Notes: generated by a model from the sequence alone, not told the origin. 64,000 nucleotides of DNA from CAYRGG01 sp964423745 (GCA_964423745.1 CAYRGG010000009.1:1-64000), one strand, 5' to 3'; shown: positions 9,631 to 18,028, counted from the stretch's first letter. Made by a program: numbers and translations.

Positions 9631-10413
9631 ATGACAAACAATATTACTATACTGGTGGTTGATGACGAGGCAGAGCTGCGTGAGATGATAGAAGAGTATC
9701 TTAGCGCACAAGGTTTCTCGGTCATTACAGCCGAAAATGGCGTGATCATGCGGGATGTTTTAACACAACATGCTGTTGATTTGGCGTTGTTAGACATCAA
9801 AATGCCGGGTGAAGATGGTTTAAGTCTAGCTCGTTACCTCCGTGAGCATTATCAGATGGGTATCATTATGTTGACTGCTGCAGCAGAGGTGATTGATCGT
9901 ATTATCGGGTTAGAAATCGGCGCTGATGATTACATTACAAAGCCCTTTGATCCTCGCGAGCTGTTGGCTCGCGTTAAAAGCGTACTACGTAGGCTAGAGG
10001 CCGCCCCTGTTTCAGCTCCAACGGCGTCATCCGATCGAGATCATGCCAAGGTGGTTGTGTCAGACATTTCACAAGGCGTCCGTTTTGGACATTGCATTCT
10101 CAATATGGAGTCCCATCGGTTATTTGACGAAGATGGCCAAGAAGTGCCCATCACCAATATGGAATTTGATTTGCTAAAAGCATTCGCAACTAACCCAAAT
10201 CGTGTTTTATCCCGAGATCAATTGCTGGATATGGCCCATAATCGCGATTGGGACCCTTTCGATCGAAGTATTGATATTCGCATCGCTCGCATTCGCCGCA
10301 AAATTGAAGACGATCCGGCCAAACCTCAAACCATTAAAACAGTCCGGGGCGCCGGTTATATATTCGTTCCAGAGCCAACGTCGGTTGACCAGGCGCTTAA
10401 CCCCGCCTCTTGA
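9631..10413 (+). CDS. OmpR/PhoB-family response regulator
   Basis: A 260-residue two-component regulator. The receiver domain (1-120) has acidic pocket D11/D12 (VVDDEAELRE), phospho-accepting Asp55 in LALLDIKMPGEDG and the conserved KPFDPRELLARV end. A linker leads to a winged-helix DNA-binding domain (about 150-250) with NMEFDLLKAFATNPNRVLSRDQLLD and the final VRGAGYIF. It lies 147 bp after the hybrid kinase on the same strand and is its likely output. The last codons overlap a decayed copy of the yciK 3' end (10397-10459), so its C-terminal few residues (LNPAS) may be recent. Confidence 0.92.
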   Translation: MTNNITILVVDDEAELREMIEEYLSAQGFSVITAENGVIMRDVLTQHAVDLALLDIKMPGEDGLSLARYLREHYQMGIIMLTAAAEVIDRIIGLEIGADDYITKPFDPRELLARVKSVLRRLEAAPVSAPTASSDRDHAKVVVSDISQGVRFGHCILNMESHRLFDEDGQEVPITNMEFDLLKAFATNPNRVLSRDQLLDMAHNRDWDPFDRSIDIRIARIRRKIEDDPAKPQTIKTVRGAGYIFVPEPTSVDQALNPAS

Positions 10414-10459
10414 AAATTTGTCGGGAAATGTCTTTGCTGTCACACTGACCCATTAAAGT
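10397..10459 (-). pseudogene. Relic of a second yciK 3' end
   Basis: On the minus strand this stretch repeats the last 60 bases of the neighbouring yciK gene (10471-10530) with small indels. Shared blocks include GACAGCAAAG, GACAAATTTT and the terminal GGGTTAA/GGGTAA. It overlaps the end of the response regulator gene. The frame is broken, so it is a non-coding remnant. It suggests a partial tandem duplication of the gene end or rearrangement at this junction. Confidence 0.7.
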
Positions 10460-10470
10460 CGGTAAACAAG

Positions 10471-11214
10471 TTACCCTTGCGCCTTAAAAATTTGTCCGGT
10501 GGTGCCTTTGCTGTCGGGGCCCATCAAGTACAAATAGGTATTCATAATATCTGCTGGCGAAGCCCATGCACTAGGGTCGCCAGCGGGATAAGCCTGCAAC
10601 CGAAGGTTACTACGAACTTTACCAGGATCGATGCCATTAACCCGTACAGTTCCTTGCGATTCTAGTTCGTTAGCCAGAATCTTCATCAGGGTCTGCGTGG
10701 CGCCTTTCGATACGCCATAAGCGCCCCAGTAAGCTTGCCCCCTATCGCTAACCGAATCCAAGGTAAAGGTAATGGATGCATCTTGCGAACGCTGCATCAA
10801 TCCTAGGACAGCCTGAGTTAGCAGAAAGGGTGCGTTGAGATTGATCTGGAGTACCTGATACCAACGCTCGATATTGTAGTGAACGATAGGGGTTAAAGTG
10901 CCTAGGATAGCGGCATTGTGAAGAAGACCGTGTAAACGGCCAAATTCCTTTTCTAAAATGTGGGCAAGATCAGCATAATCTTTGGGAGAGGCGCCTTCCA
11001 AATTCAGAGGGTAAATGGCGGGTTGCGGGTGACCGGCCTGTTCGATGTCATCATACACTTTTTCTAATTTTTTCAAAGTGCGGCCAAGTAGCACTACTGT
11101 AGCGCCAAAAGCCGCAAAACTTAGTGCTGCGCTGCGACCAATACCGTCCCCCGCGCCGGTGATTAAAATAACCCGATCTTTTAGAAGACCCGGCGATGGA
11201 TTATAGTTTTGCAT
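10471..11214 (-). CDS. yciK: YciK-family short-chain dehydrogenase/reductase
   Basis: A 247-residue Rossmann-fold oxidoreductase. The cofactor motif TGAGDGIG is at residues 19-26 and the catalytic Ser-Tyr-Lys are S154, Y166 and K170 (AYGVSKGATQ). Length and features such as LLKDRVILITGAGDGIG and NAAILGTLTPI match the YciK group, whose physiological substrate is not established. It stands alone, convergent with the response regulator and separated from it by a degenerate copy of its own 3' end. Confidence 0.88.
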   Translation of the reverse strand: MQNYNPSPGLLKDRVILITGAGDGIGRSAALSFAAFGATVVLLGRTLKKLEKVYDDIEQAGHPQPAIYPLNLEGASPKDYADLAHILEKEFGRLHGLLHNAAILGTLTPIVHYNIERWYQVLQINLNAPFLLTQAVLGLMQRSQDASITFTLDSVSDRGQAYWGAYGVSKGATQTLMKILANELESQGTVRVNGIDPGKVRSNLRLQAYPAGDPSAWASPADIMNTYLYLMGPDSKGTTGQIFKAQG

Positions 11215-11385
11215 GGTCAGTTATGGTCCACAAAGAAAAACCTATTGTTGAATGCTGCTTTAGAAATAAAGCGATGAAATACTATAGCCATTTTAAAAAA
11301 ATGGAATAGCTATATTATTTTGATGTCTAATTCTACGAATAAACGATTTATGAGTTAAAGAGCATTTAACTAAGGTGGTATCGCC

Positions 11386-11562
11386 ATGACAAGTCGGGAT
11401 ATCGAATTATTGCCTGAAAATGATCAAGCGGTTACCCGGGCTTCTTATAATTATTATCGAGCCGTCTTGACAGGTAAGTCTATCAACGAACGCTATCAAC
11501 TGCGACAAATTTGGTTGCGGGAAATCCAACGGCGCTGGCCAAATTTAGTGGAATTGGACTAA
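11386..11562 (+). CDS. Small hypothetical protein (58 residues)
   Basis: A short frame from ATG 11386 preceded by an AAGGTGG ribosome-binding sequence about 8 bases upstream. The product is MTSRDIELLPENDQAVTRAS followed by a helix-prone, Arg/Trp-rich tail (YQLRQIWLREIQRRWPNLVE). No membrane segment is seen. Composition looks like real coding sequence, and the region between yciK and the DUF4124 gene is otherwise empty. The function is unknown; I recognise no domain. Confidence 0.6.
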   Translation: MTSRDIELLPENDQAVTRASYNYYRAVLTGKSINERYQLRQIWLREIQRRWPNLVELD

Positions 11563-11621
11563 ATTATAGCGACTCCGTTGGGTTGATAGGGTAGTTATTT
11601 TAGTTAACGTCATTTGTTACT

Positions 11622-11981
11622 TCAACGGCGATCCTCAAGATCACGTAACAGCTCCCGCTCGCCAGGACGGACAACAGTGCCTCGAATTGTCGACATGGAA
11701 TTAGAGTCCATGTCTACTTTTTCAGTCGCTCGATCCTCGGGGGGGTGGTCACCATAATGAATCTTTCCCTCGGCATCTTTCCAGGTGTAAACCTCTGTTG
11801 CAGGCGCTACCCGAACAGGTTCGCTATTTAATTCCATAACCTCTCCTTCAACGCCATCTGGTAATTCATGGCTGAAATGAGTGCTACCATCGGCGTCAGT
11901 CCATCGATAAACTTTTTCTTGAGCAAAGCTGAGTACGCTAAATGCGGTTAAAACCAATACTACGACGACATAAGGCATCAT
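11622..11981 (-). CDS. Secreted DUF4124 protein with two repeats
   Basis: A 119-residue protein with an N-terminal signal peptide (hydrophobic to about residue 20, FSVLSFAQ). Two DUF4124-type units follow: KVYRWTDADGSTHFSHELPD and VYTWKDAEGKIHYGDHPPED. DUF4124 is common in periplasmic proteins of Gammaproteobacteria and has no assigned function. The C-terminus is charged. It sits downstream of speA on the same strand order but is separated by about 90 bp. Confidence 0.82.
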   Translation of the reverse strand: MMPYVVVVLVLTAFSVLSFAQEKVYRWTDADGSTHFSHELPDGVEGEVMELNSEPVRVAPATEVYTWKDAEGKIHYGDHPPEDRATEKVDMDSNSMSTIRGTVVRPGERELLRDLEDRR

Positions 11982-12069
11982 CTACTCCTAGAAAATATAA
12001 TGTGGTTTCCGTACCCTAAAGAACTCACTAAAATTTCTTAAGTCATTGCTTGTCAAGTATTGTTAAAAT

Positions 12070-13977
12070 CTATTCCTCAAGATACGTATAGCCTTGTAAA
12101 CCTGCCTCTAGTTCTCTGAGTAAGGCATCCCGGTGTGGTTTATCCAGCTCAGTTGCGGCAATTTTAGCCCGGTAGGCCGCCAGCATACGGGTAGGTTCAA
12201 AATGTACGTAACGCAGCAAATCAGCCACGGTGTCACCGTGTTCGGGTTCTACCAGCTGATAACCACCGTCGTCGGTGAGTTCCACATTGACGGCGTCGGT
12301 GTCGCCGAAGAGATTGTGCATATCCCCAAGGATTTCTTGATAGGCGCCCACCAAAAAAATACCTAATAGATAGGGTTCTCCCCGCTGATAAGGCGGCAGT
12401 GGCAGGCTGGTGCCTATTCCCTCACCGTCCACATAATATTTGATACAGCCATCGGAATCGCAGGTTAAATCTTGCAATACAGCACGGCTATCAGGCCGTT
12501 CGTTAAGACGGTGTAAGGGCATGATGGGAAAAATCTGGTCGATGGCCCAGACATCGGGGAGCGACTGAAATACCGAAAAATTTAAAAATAGCTTTTCGGC
12601 TAATTTATCGGTCAACTCATCCAATAACTCTCGATGAGCGCGGGTGGTTGGATTGAGGAGGGGGTGTACTTTGTGGCAAATGGCATAGTAGAGTTGCTCG
12701 GCCTGAGCCCGCTGTGTTAAACCAAGCACCCCGTGGATATAAAGACTTTGTGCTTCGCTCAACCAATAAGCAGCATCGTGATAGGCTTCCGCGGCGGCAT
12801 TCCGTGGCAGCCCATTATAAACATCCCAAAGGTTACGTAGAATCAGCGGATCGTCAGGTTTTGGTCTACTGGGCGTGGGATTTGGAACCGCTTCATGATC
12901 GATAACCTCGGTAATCAGGATCGCATGATGAGCTGTCAAGGCCCGTCCTGATTCGGTAATCAAGTTTGGCTGCGGGAGCCCTTGCTGAGTGCAGACGTCC
13001 CACAGGGTATGAACCACATTGTTGGCATATTCTTGAACACTATAATTCATGGAGCAGTCGCTGCGGGATCCAGTCCCTTCATAGTCCACCCCAAGACCAC
13101 CGCCCACATCCACATAGTCTAGGGGAGCTCCCAAACGGCGTAATTCCGCATAATAACGGCCTGCTTCATTGAGACCCCGTTGAATATCCCGCACATTGCT
13201 AATTTGTGATCCCAGATGACAATGGAGTAAAGTCAGGGTATCGAGCCAATTTTCCCCACGCAGTTTTTCTACGGCCTTTAACGCCTGTTCGGCGGTTAAA
13301 CCAAATTTAGATTTTTCACCGCCGGTATTTTGCCACTTGCCGAGTCCCATGGACGCCAACCGCACCCGAATACCCAATTGAGGACGTATACCAAGCCGGG
13401 TAGCTTCCTCTAGTAGCAGGTCTAGCTCAGTGAGCTTTTCAATAACGATAAAAATATTTAAACCAAGCTGTTTGCCAATCAGGGCAAGCCGAATGTATTC
13501 TCGGTCCTTGTAGCCATTGCATATGATCAGGCCCCCTTCATGGGACAAAGCCAATACGGCCATCAGTTCAGGTTTACTGCCGGCTTCAAGACCTACCCGA
13601 GAATGGCCATGCTGAATGATTTCACTGACCACCTTGCGTTGCTGATTGACTTTGATGGGATACACCGCCGTGTAACCGCCTTGATAGCTATAGTCATGAA
13701 TGGCAGCTTTGAAGGCATCGCACAAGGTGTCAAGGCGATCATGAAGAATATGGCTAAAACGCGCTAAAACCGGTAAACCATAGCCCTCAGTCCGTAGTGT
13801 TCCGGCCAGGGTTTGTAAATCAATACCGGGATGGTCAGGGTGGCGTAGGGAACGGACGAACAAGTGGCCATTCTCGGCGATATCGAAGTAGCCTCCACCC
13901 CAACGGTGGATATTGTATACTTCCCGGGCCTGGTCCAGTGTCCAGGTTTGTTCTTGATGAAGAGTAGTAAAGGTCAT
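12070..13977 (-). CDS. speA: Biosynthetic arginine decarboxylase
   Basis: At 635 residues it matches full-length SpeA, the PLP- and magnesium-dependent enzyme turning arginine into agmatine, the first step of putrescine synthesis by the agmatine route. The PLP lysine is K109 in AVYPIKVNQQ; the glycine-rich phosphate-binding segment DVGGGLGVDYEG and the later CDSDG segment with the catalytic Cys are present. It is divergent from speE, with only 54 bp between starts, so the two polyamine genes probably share a control region. No agmatinase or agmatine deiminase is seen here, so the step to putrescine must be encoded elsewhere. Confidence 0.97.
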   Translation of the reverse strand: MTFTTLHQEQTWTLDQAREVYNIHRWGGGYFDIAENGHLFVRSLRHPDHPGIDLQTLAGTLRTEGYGLPVLARFSHILHDRLDTLCDAFKAAIHDYSYQGGYTAVYPIKVNQQRKVVSEIIQHGHSRVGLEAGSKPELMAVLALSHEGGLIICNGYKDREYIRLALIGKQLGLNIFIVIEKLTELDLLLEEATRLGIRPQLGIRVRLASMGLGKWQNTGGEKSKFGLTAEQALKAVEKLRGENWLDTLTLLHCHLGSQISNVRDIQRGLNEAGRYYAELRRLGAPLDYVDVGGGLGVDYEGTGSRSDCSMNYSVQEYANNVVHTLWDVCTQQGLPQPNLITESGRALTAHHAILITEVIDHEAVPNPTPSRPKPDDPLILRNLWDVYNGLPRNAAAEAYHDAAYWLSEAQSLYIHGVLGLTQRAQAEQLYYAICHKVHPLLNPTTRAHRELLDELTDKLAEKLFLNFSVFQSLPDVWAIDQIFPIMPLHRLNERPDSRAVLQDLTCDSDGCIKYYVDGEGIGTSLPLPPYQRGEPYLLGIFLVGAYQEILGDMHNLFGDTDAVNVELTDDGGYQLVEPEHGDTVADLLRYVHFEPTRMLAAYRAKIAATELDKPHRDALLRELEAGLQGYTYLEE

Positions 13978-14031
13978 TATTTTCCAGCTTACATAGCGAT
14001 TTTATCATCACCCGTCAAAAGAGGCTTATCC

Positions 14032-14901
14032 ATGACGCTGGATAACAGTTGGTTTTCTGAAGTAGATAATCTAGCAGGCTCGGCCTTCTCTCTAAAAGTA
14101 ACGGAAAAGTTATTTGATGCCCAGAGCCCTTTTCAGCATATCCAGGTCTATGCCACCCAAAGCTTTGGTCATTTACTTGTCATCGACGGCTGTATTATGC
14201 TCTCGGAGCGTGACAATTTCCTTTATCATGAAATGCTTGTACATCCTGCTTTGTTTACTCACCCTGATCCTAAGCGCATATTGATTGTGGGGGGTGGCGA
14301 CTGTGGCACCCTGCGGGAAGTGCTAAAACATGCCCATGTGGAAGCCGTGACCCAGGTGGATATCGACGAAATGGTAACCCAGGTGGCGGAAAAATACTTT
14401 CCCATCCTCTGTGAAGCAAATCAAGATCCCCGCGCTAAGCTCCGCTTTGCAGATGGAATAAAGTGGGTAAAGGAGGCCGCTGCGGGAAGTTATGATGTGA
14501 TTATTGTCGACAGCACCGATCCCGTGGGTCCCGGTAAAGGGCTATTTAGCCAAGATTTTTATAAAGACTGTTGGAAAGCGTTAGGTGAAACCGGCGTGCT
14601 GGTGCAGCAAAGTGAGTCACCCTTATTTCATCTCGAAAAAATTCTTAAACCCATGCATCAATACATGCATCAGGCAGCATTTAAATATATCCATACCCTA
14701 CATTTTCCCCAATGCGTTTATCCATCAGGCTGGTGGACGGCCACTTTGGCAAGTAAAGTTATACCCGTCGACCAATTTCGTGAAAAAGACAGTATCAACA
14801 GATCTTTTACAACCCATTATTACAATGCCAAGATACATCAAGCTTCCTTGGCAACGCCGGAATTCATGCGTCAAGCATTAACAGCAGACCCAAACCCATA
14901 A
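14032..14901 (+). CDS. speE: Spermidine synthase (polyamine aminopropyltransferase)
   Basis: From ATG 14032, with AGAGG about 7 bases upstream, the product is 289 residues, the normal SpeE length; the frame extends further upstream but lacks family similarity there. It transfers the aminopropyl group of decarboxylated S-adenosylmethionine to putrescine. Signature segments are QHIQVYATQSFGHLLVIDG, the nucleotide-binding VGGGDCGTLREVLKH (GGGDGG is usual; here one Gly is Cys) and DVIIVDSTDPVGPGKGLF with the catalytic Asp. It is divergent from speA. Confidence 0.95.
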   Translation: MTLDNSWFSEVDNLAGSAFSLKVTEKLFDAQSPFQHIQVYATQSFGHLLVIDGCIMLSERDNFLYHEMLVHPALFTHPDPKRILIVGGGDCGTLREVLKHAHVEAVTQVDIDEMVTQVAEKYFPILCEANQDPRAKLRFADGIKWVKEAAAGSYDVIIVDSTDPVGPGKGLFSQDFYKDCWKALGETGVLVQQSESPLFHLEKILKPMHQYMHQAAFKYIHTLHFPQCVYPSGWWTATLASKVIPVDQFREKDSINRSFTTHYYNAKIHQASLATPEFMRQALTADPNP

Positions 14902-14908
14902 ATGATTA

Positions 14909-14940
14909 TCTCCACTCAAACCCTCAAGCTTGAATGGAGA
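14909..14940. terminator. Hairpin between convergent speE and glnK copy
   Basis: Inverted repeat TCTCCACTCAA / TTGAATGGAGA with one mismatch and a 10-base loop, placed between the ends of two convergent genes. It could end transcription from both sides, but a proper T-run is missing on either strand, so this is tentative. Confidence 0.35.
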
Positions 14941-14955
14941 ATGCCGTGAGCTGCC

Positions 14956-15294
14956 TCAAAGTGCATCGATATCCGTTTCACCAGTGCGGATTCGGATAGC
15001 TTGTTGCAAGTCGTAGACAAAGATTTTTCCGTCACCGATCTTGCCGGTATTGGCTGCATTGCAGATAACCTCGATGACCTTGTCAACGACTGTGTCATCG
15101 ACACCAATCTCAATCTTGACCTTCGGCAAAAAATCCACAACGTATTCAGCGCCCCGATAGAGCTCGGTATGGCCCTTTTGACGCCCAAAACCCTTGACTT
15201 CAGTGACTGTAATGCCTTGGATTCCAATCGCTGAAAGTGCTTCTCGAACATCATCAAGCTTAAACGGTTTAATAATCGCCGTGATGAGCTTCAT
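14956..15294 (-). CDS. glnK: P-II nitrogen regulatory protein, second copy
   Basis: A 112-residue GlnB/GlnK family signal protein (start MKLITAIIKPFKLDDVREAL; a Met two codons earlier is possible). The T-loop is intact, with uridylylation site Tyr51 in ELYRGAEYVVDF, and so is the ATP-binding GKIGDGKIFVYDL segment. P-II trimers sense 2-oxoglutarate and ATP/ADP and gate AmtB or control NtrB/GlnE. It differs from the copy upstream of amtB mostly in the middle and end (IEIGVDDTVVDKVIEVICNAAN). It has its own sigma-54-like promoter, so it looks separately transcribed. Confidence 0.95.
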   Translation of the reverse strand: MKLITAIIKPFKLDDVREALSAIGIQGITVTEVKGFGRQKGHTELYRGAEYVVDFLPKVKIEIGVDDTVVDKVIEVICNAANTGKIGDGKIFVYDLQQAIRIRTGETDIDAL

Positions 15295-15337
15295 AAACAT
15301 CTCCCCTAGGCGGTACTACGATAAAATCAAACCAAGC

Positions 15338-15353
15338 GGCAAACTATAATCCA
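15338..15353 (-). promoter_or_regulatory. Sigma-54-like promoter of the second glnK
   Basis: On the minus strand TGGATTATAGTTTGCC has the invariant GG-N10-GC spacing of a -24/-12 promoter and a perfect TTGC at -12. Transcription would start about 30 bases before the glnK ATG at 15294, consistent with nitrogen-controlled expression of P-II. Confidence 0.6.
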
Positions 15354-15606
15354 GTTTTGTAGGTTTAGCGATATTTATATGGCCAAACTTACTAGAGAGG
15401 TTATGGCATCATGTAAAGACGTAGCCACTCTTGAGGTTCTTGGTATCAGCATGCATCATAGATAGTAAAACCTTGTGCTTAGATAGAGGCAGCCAACGAT
15501 GTAAAGTTCAAGTCTTGCCAATTATCTATGCAAGTGAGTTCTTACCTCAAGCCTGCCTTGGAAAATCTCCGTAAACCGTCTATCTATCTAGCGGGTATTT
15601 ATAGAG

Positions 15607-15631
15607 TAAAAACGGACGCCGCAGCGTCCGT
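15607..15631 (-). terminator. Rho-independent terminator of amtB
   Basis: A perfect 8-bp GC-rich stem, ACGGACGC / GCGTCCGT, with a 4-base loop is followed on the minus strand by a run of T. It lies 23 bp after the amtB stop, so it should end the glnK-amtB transcript. Confidence 0.85.
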
Positions 15632-15653
15632 CAATATACCAACAAAAACCACG

Positions 15654-16913
15654 TTATTTGCCGCCACCCGGTGTAAACTCGGGATAGGCTTCTACACCGC
15701 ATTCCTCTACATCAACTCCGATAAACTCTTCTTCTTCGCTGACACGAATACCCATGATGAGTTTTAGGATAAACCAAACAATAATACTGCTAATAAACAC
15801 AAAACCAAAAATCGTACCGATACCTAGAAGCTGAGCAACTAAAGAACTATCCGGATTGGAGAACGTGACGGCGAGCAAGCCCCATATACCCACGACGCCG
15901 TGGACAGAGATAGCGCCTACGGGGTCATCAATTTTGATTTTATCCATAGCGACGATGGAAAAAACCACAATGATACCGCCAATTGCCCCAATCAACGTGG
16001 AGAGACCTGCACTCGGTGTCAACGGTTCAGCGGTAATGGCGACTAGACCAGCTAAGGCACCATTTAACGCCATGGTGAGATCAGCTTTACCAAACAATAG
16101 CCGAGCAGTAATAAGGGCAGCCACAACGCCACCAGCGGCGGCCGTATTGGTGTTAACAAACACTTGGGCTACCGCGTTGGCTTCGATAAAATCCGAAACC
16201 CGTAGTTCAGAGCCTCCATTAAAGCCAAACCAACCAAACCATAAGATAAACGTACCTAAAGTGGCCAACGGTAAGTTAGCGCCTGGTATTGGATTGATTT
16301 CGCCATTCCTACCATACTTGCCGAAGCGAGGTCCAAGTAAAATAACGCCTGCTAACGCTGCGGTACCACCACATAGATGGACGACACCGGAACCTGCAAA
16401 ATCGAGGAACCCCTGCTCATCTAAGAAACCTCCACCCCACTTCCAAAAACCTTGAATGGGGTAAATAAAACCAGTCAATATGACGGCAAAGAATAGAAAA
16501 GCCCACAATTTCATGCGTTCGGCTACAGCGCCCGATACAATGGACATGGCAGTAGCCACAAATACCACTTGGAAGAAGAAATCGGCCATACCTGAATAGG
16601 TGGGTGCATCATCACCACCGGCCAATAAGGTTTCTAAGGTATTGCCTTCGCTGACGAGAAAACCGATACCAGGCCACCAGTTGTTGACGGCTTCACCCGG
16701 ATACATAAGGTTGTAGCCCACTAGCAGATACATAATGCAAGCTATGGAGTAAAGACCTACATTTTTAGTCAATATGATGGATGTGTTTTTGGCGCGTACT
16801 AAACCTGCCTCCAACATGGCGAATCCGGCTGCCATCCACATTACTAAGGCACCTGACACCAATAGATAAAACGTATCAACCGCGTATCTGACTTCTATAA
16901 TTGTTTGTTCCAC
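15654..16913 (-). CDS. amtB: Ammonium transporter AmtB
   Basis: A 419-residue polytopic membrane protein of the Amt/Mep/Rh family. It starts close to the first membrane helix (VDTFYLLVSGALVMWMAAGFAMLEAGLVRAKN, broken here only by description) and has about eleven helices. The family signature DFAGSGVVHLCGGTAALAG contains the first pore histidine region and SVHGVVGIWGLLAV the second. The C-terminal tail (GIRVSEEEEFIGVDVEECG) is the GlnK-contacting cytoplasmic segment. The protein conducts ammonium and is blocked by GlnK at high nitrogen. It lies 33 bp after glnK and probably shares its sigma-54 promoter. Confidence 0.97.
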   Translation of the reverse strand: MEQTIIEVRYAVDTFYLLVSGALVMWMAAGFAMLEAGLVRAKNTSIILTKNVGLYSIACIMYLLVGYNLMYPGEAVNNWWPGIGFLVSEGNTLETLLAGGDDAPTYSGMADFFFQVVFVATAMSIVSGAVAERMKLWAFLFFAVILTGFIYPIQGFWKWGGGFLDEQGFLDFAGSGVVHLCGGTAALAGVILLGPRFGKYGRNGEINPIPGANLPLATLGTFILWFGWFGFNGGSELRVSDFIEANAVAQVFVNTNTAAAGGVVAALITARLLFGKADLTMALNGALAGLVAITAEPLTPSAGLSTLIGAIGGIIVVFSIVAMDKIKIDDPVGAISVHGVVGIWGLLAVTFSNPDSSLVAQLLGIGTIFGFVFISSIIVWFILKLIMGIRVSEEEEFIGVDVEECGVEAYPEFTPGGGK

Positions 16914-16946
16914 ATTAATACCTCATGGAAAAGTTTTTTGTTATCA

Positions 16947-17285
16947 TTACAACGCTTCAGGACCGGCTTCACCGGTGCGGATGCGAATAGCTTGCTCCAT
17001 ATCAAACACAAAAATTTTGCCATCACCGATCTTACCGGTGTTGGCTGAACGTGAAATGATTTCAATGACGCGGTCTACGAGATCCTCGTTAACGCCGGCT
17101 TCAATTTTGACTTTGGGTAAAAAGTCCACTACATATTCCGCGCCTCGATATAATTCGGTATGGCCTTTTTGGCGACCAAAGCCTTTGACTTCAGTCACAG
17201 TGATACCTTGAACGCCAACTTCGGAAAGCGCCTCCCGAACATCATCTAATTTGAAAGGTTTGATGATCGCAGTGATCATTTTCAT
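16947..17285 (-). CDS. glnK: P-II nitrogen regulatory protein GlnK
   Basis: A 112-residue P-II protein directly upstream of amtB, the classic GlnK-AmtB pairing in which GlnK plugs the AmtB pore. Tyr51 in the T-loop (ELYRGAEYVVDF) is the uridylylation site; GKIGDGKIFVFDMEQAIRIRTGE supplies nucleotide contacts. A sigma-54-type promoter (17418-17435) and an NtrC-type site (17529-17545) lie upstream, supporting induction on nitrogen limitation. It closely resembles the second P-II gene at 14956. Confidence 0.96.
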   Translation of the reverse strand: MKMITAIIKPFKLDDVREALSEVGVQGITVTEVKGFGRQKGHTELYRGAEYVVDFLPKVKIEAGVNEDLVDRVIEIISRSANTGKIGDGKIFVFDMEQAIRIRTGEAGPEAL

Positions 17286-17417
17286 GGCTAGTTATCTCCC
17301 ACGGTTGAGGAAACCCCACCGTTTTGAAACATTGTGGGTTTTGGCTAGCTTGGGTTTTGCTAACAAACGCCCAGTGACAGTCCATAGGTGGTTGCAAATG
17401 CTGCACAAGCAAGCCAT

Positions 17418-17435
17418 AAGCACATGCTGTGCCAC
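17418..17435 (-). promoter_or_regulatory. Sigma-54 promoter of glnK-amtB
   Basis: On the minus strand TGGCACAGCATGTGCT matches the -24/-12 consensus: TGGCAC is perfect, the spacing is GG-N10-GC, and the -12 element reads GTGCT. It lies about 130 bases upstream of the glnK start. Confidence 0.75.
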
Positions 17436-17528
17436 CTACCAAAAATCATTAAAATAGCCCAGGAAACCTTTAAAATTGAGCTTAAAGAGAATTCAAATGT
17501 CCCAACTTGAACGCACCAAAAAGTAGCA

Positions 17529-17545
17529 TGCACGTTATTTGTGCA
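17529..17545. promoter_or_regulatory. NtrC-type binding site upstream of glnK
   Basis: TGCAC-N7-GTGCA, the arrangement of known NtrC enhancer sites. It sits about 95 bp upstream of the sigma-54 -24 element of glnK, a usual enhancer distance. Confidence 0.7.
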
Positions 17546-17644
17546 ATTAAAATTATCTAGTTGCTTTTTAACCAGGAGAACTCGTTAAATGGATAAAACA
17601 CCATAACGGAAGTGATAAATGATGCCAGTAGAGGTGATTTGGTT

Positions 17645-17953
17645 ATGATTGATCCAAAGATTTTTGATGATTTATCAAAACGTTTTGCGGAAACGATACC
17701 GTCTAGCCTGCGGCAGGTGCAAAGCGATATAGAAAAAAATGCGCATGTTGTGCTGCAAGCGGCCTTTGCCAAGATGGATTTAGTGACCCGCGAGGAGTTT
17801 GATGTCCAACAAGGTGTATTAGCTCGTACTCGAGCCAAGTTGGATGCGTTGGAAAAACAAGTAGCAGTGCTTGAAGAGCAGTTGCATGGCAATGGGCGAA
17901 AATCATTAACAAAGCAAAAAAATGACGATGCAACAGAAAAAACCAACTCATGA
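17645..17953 (+). CDS. ubiK: Ubiquinone biosynthesis accessory factor UbiK (BMFP family)
   Basis: From ATG 17645, preceded by AGAGGTGA, the product is 102 residues. It has the BMFP/YqiC pattern: an N-terminal amphipathic part (IDPKIFDDLSKRFAETIP), MDLVTREEFDVQQGVLARTRAKL (shown in pieces: MDLVTREEF, DVQQGVLARTR) and a C-terminal coiled coil (LDALEKQVAVLEEQL). UbiK forms a trimer with UbiJ and aids aerobic ubiquinone synthesis at the membrane. The place between glnK and comM is common in Gammaproteobacteria. Confidence 0.88.
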   Translation: MIDPKIFDDLSKRFAETIPSSLRQVQSDIEKNAHVVLQAAFAKMDLVTREEFDVQQGVLARTRAKLDALEKQVAVLEEQLHGNGRKSLTKQKNDDATEKTNS

Positions 17954-18028
17954 AGACTAATATTAGAGATGATTGCTAATAGACAAAGGTTTTTTAGTTT
18001 AAACATAAAATCGCTCATCTGATATGTT

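Larger units (their letters stand above)
15295..15653. other. Gene-free spacer between glnK copy and amtB
   Basis: No coding frame of substance is seen. It holds the sigma-54-like promoter of the second glnK (15338-15353) and the amtB terminator (15607-15631). The remaining 250 bases show no recognised motif; no NtrC-type TGCAC-N7-GTGCA box is visible here. Confidence 0.6.
17286..17644. other. Control region between glnK and ubiK
   Basis: About 360 bp without a gene, separating divergent glnK and ubiK. It contains the glnK sigma-54 promoter and an NtrC-like box, described separately. No clear promoter for ubiK was found. A leader of about 120 nt would precede glnK. Confidence 0.6.

Noticed and set aside
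11288..11304. CCATTTT/AAAATGG hairpin upstream of yciK
   Set aside because: Short, AT-rich and likely by chance in a promoter region.
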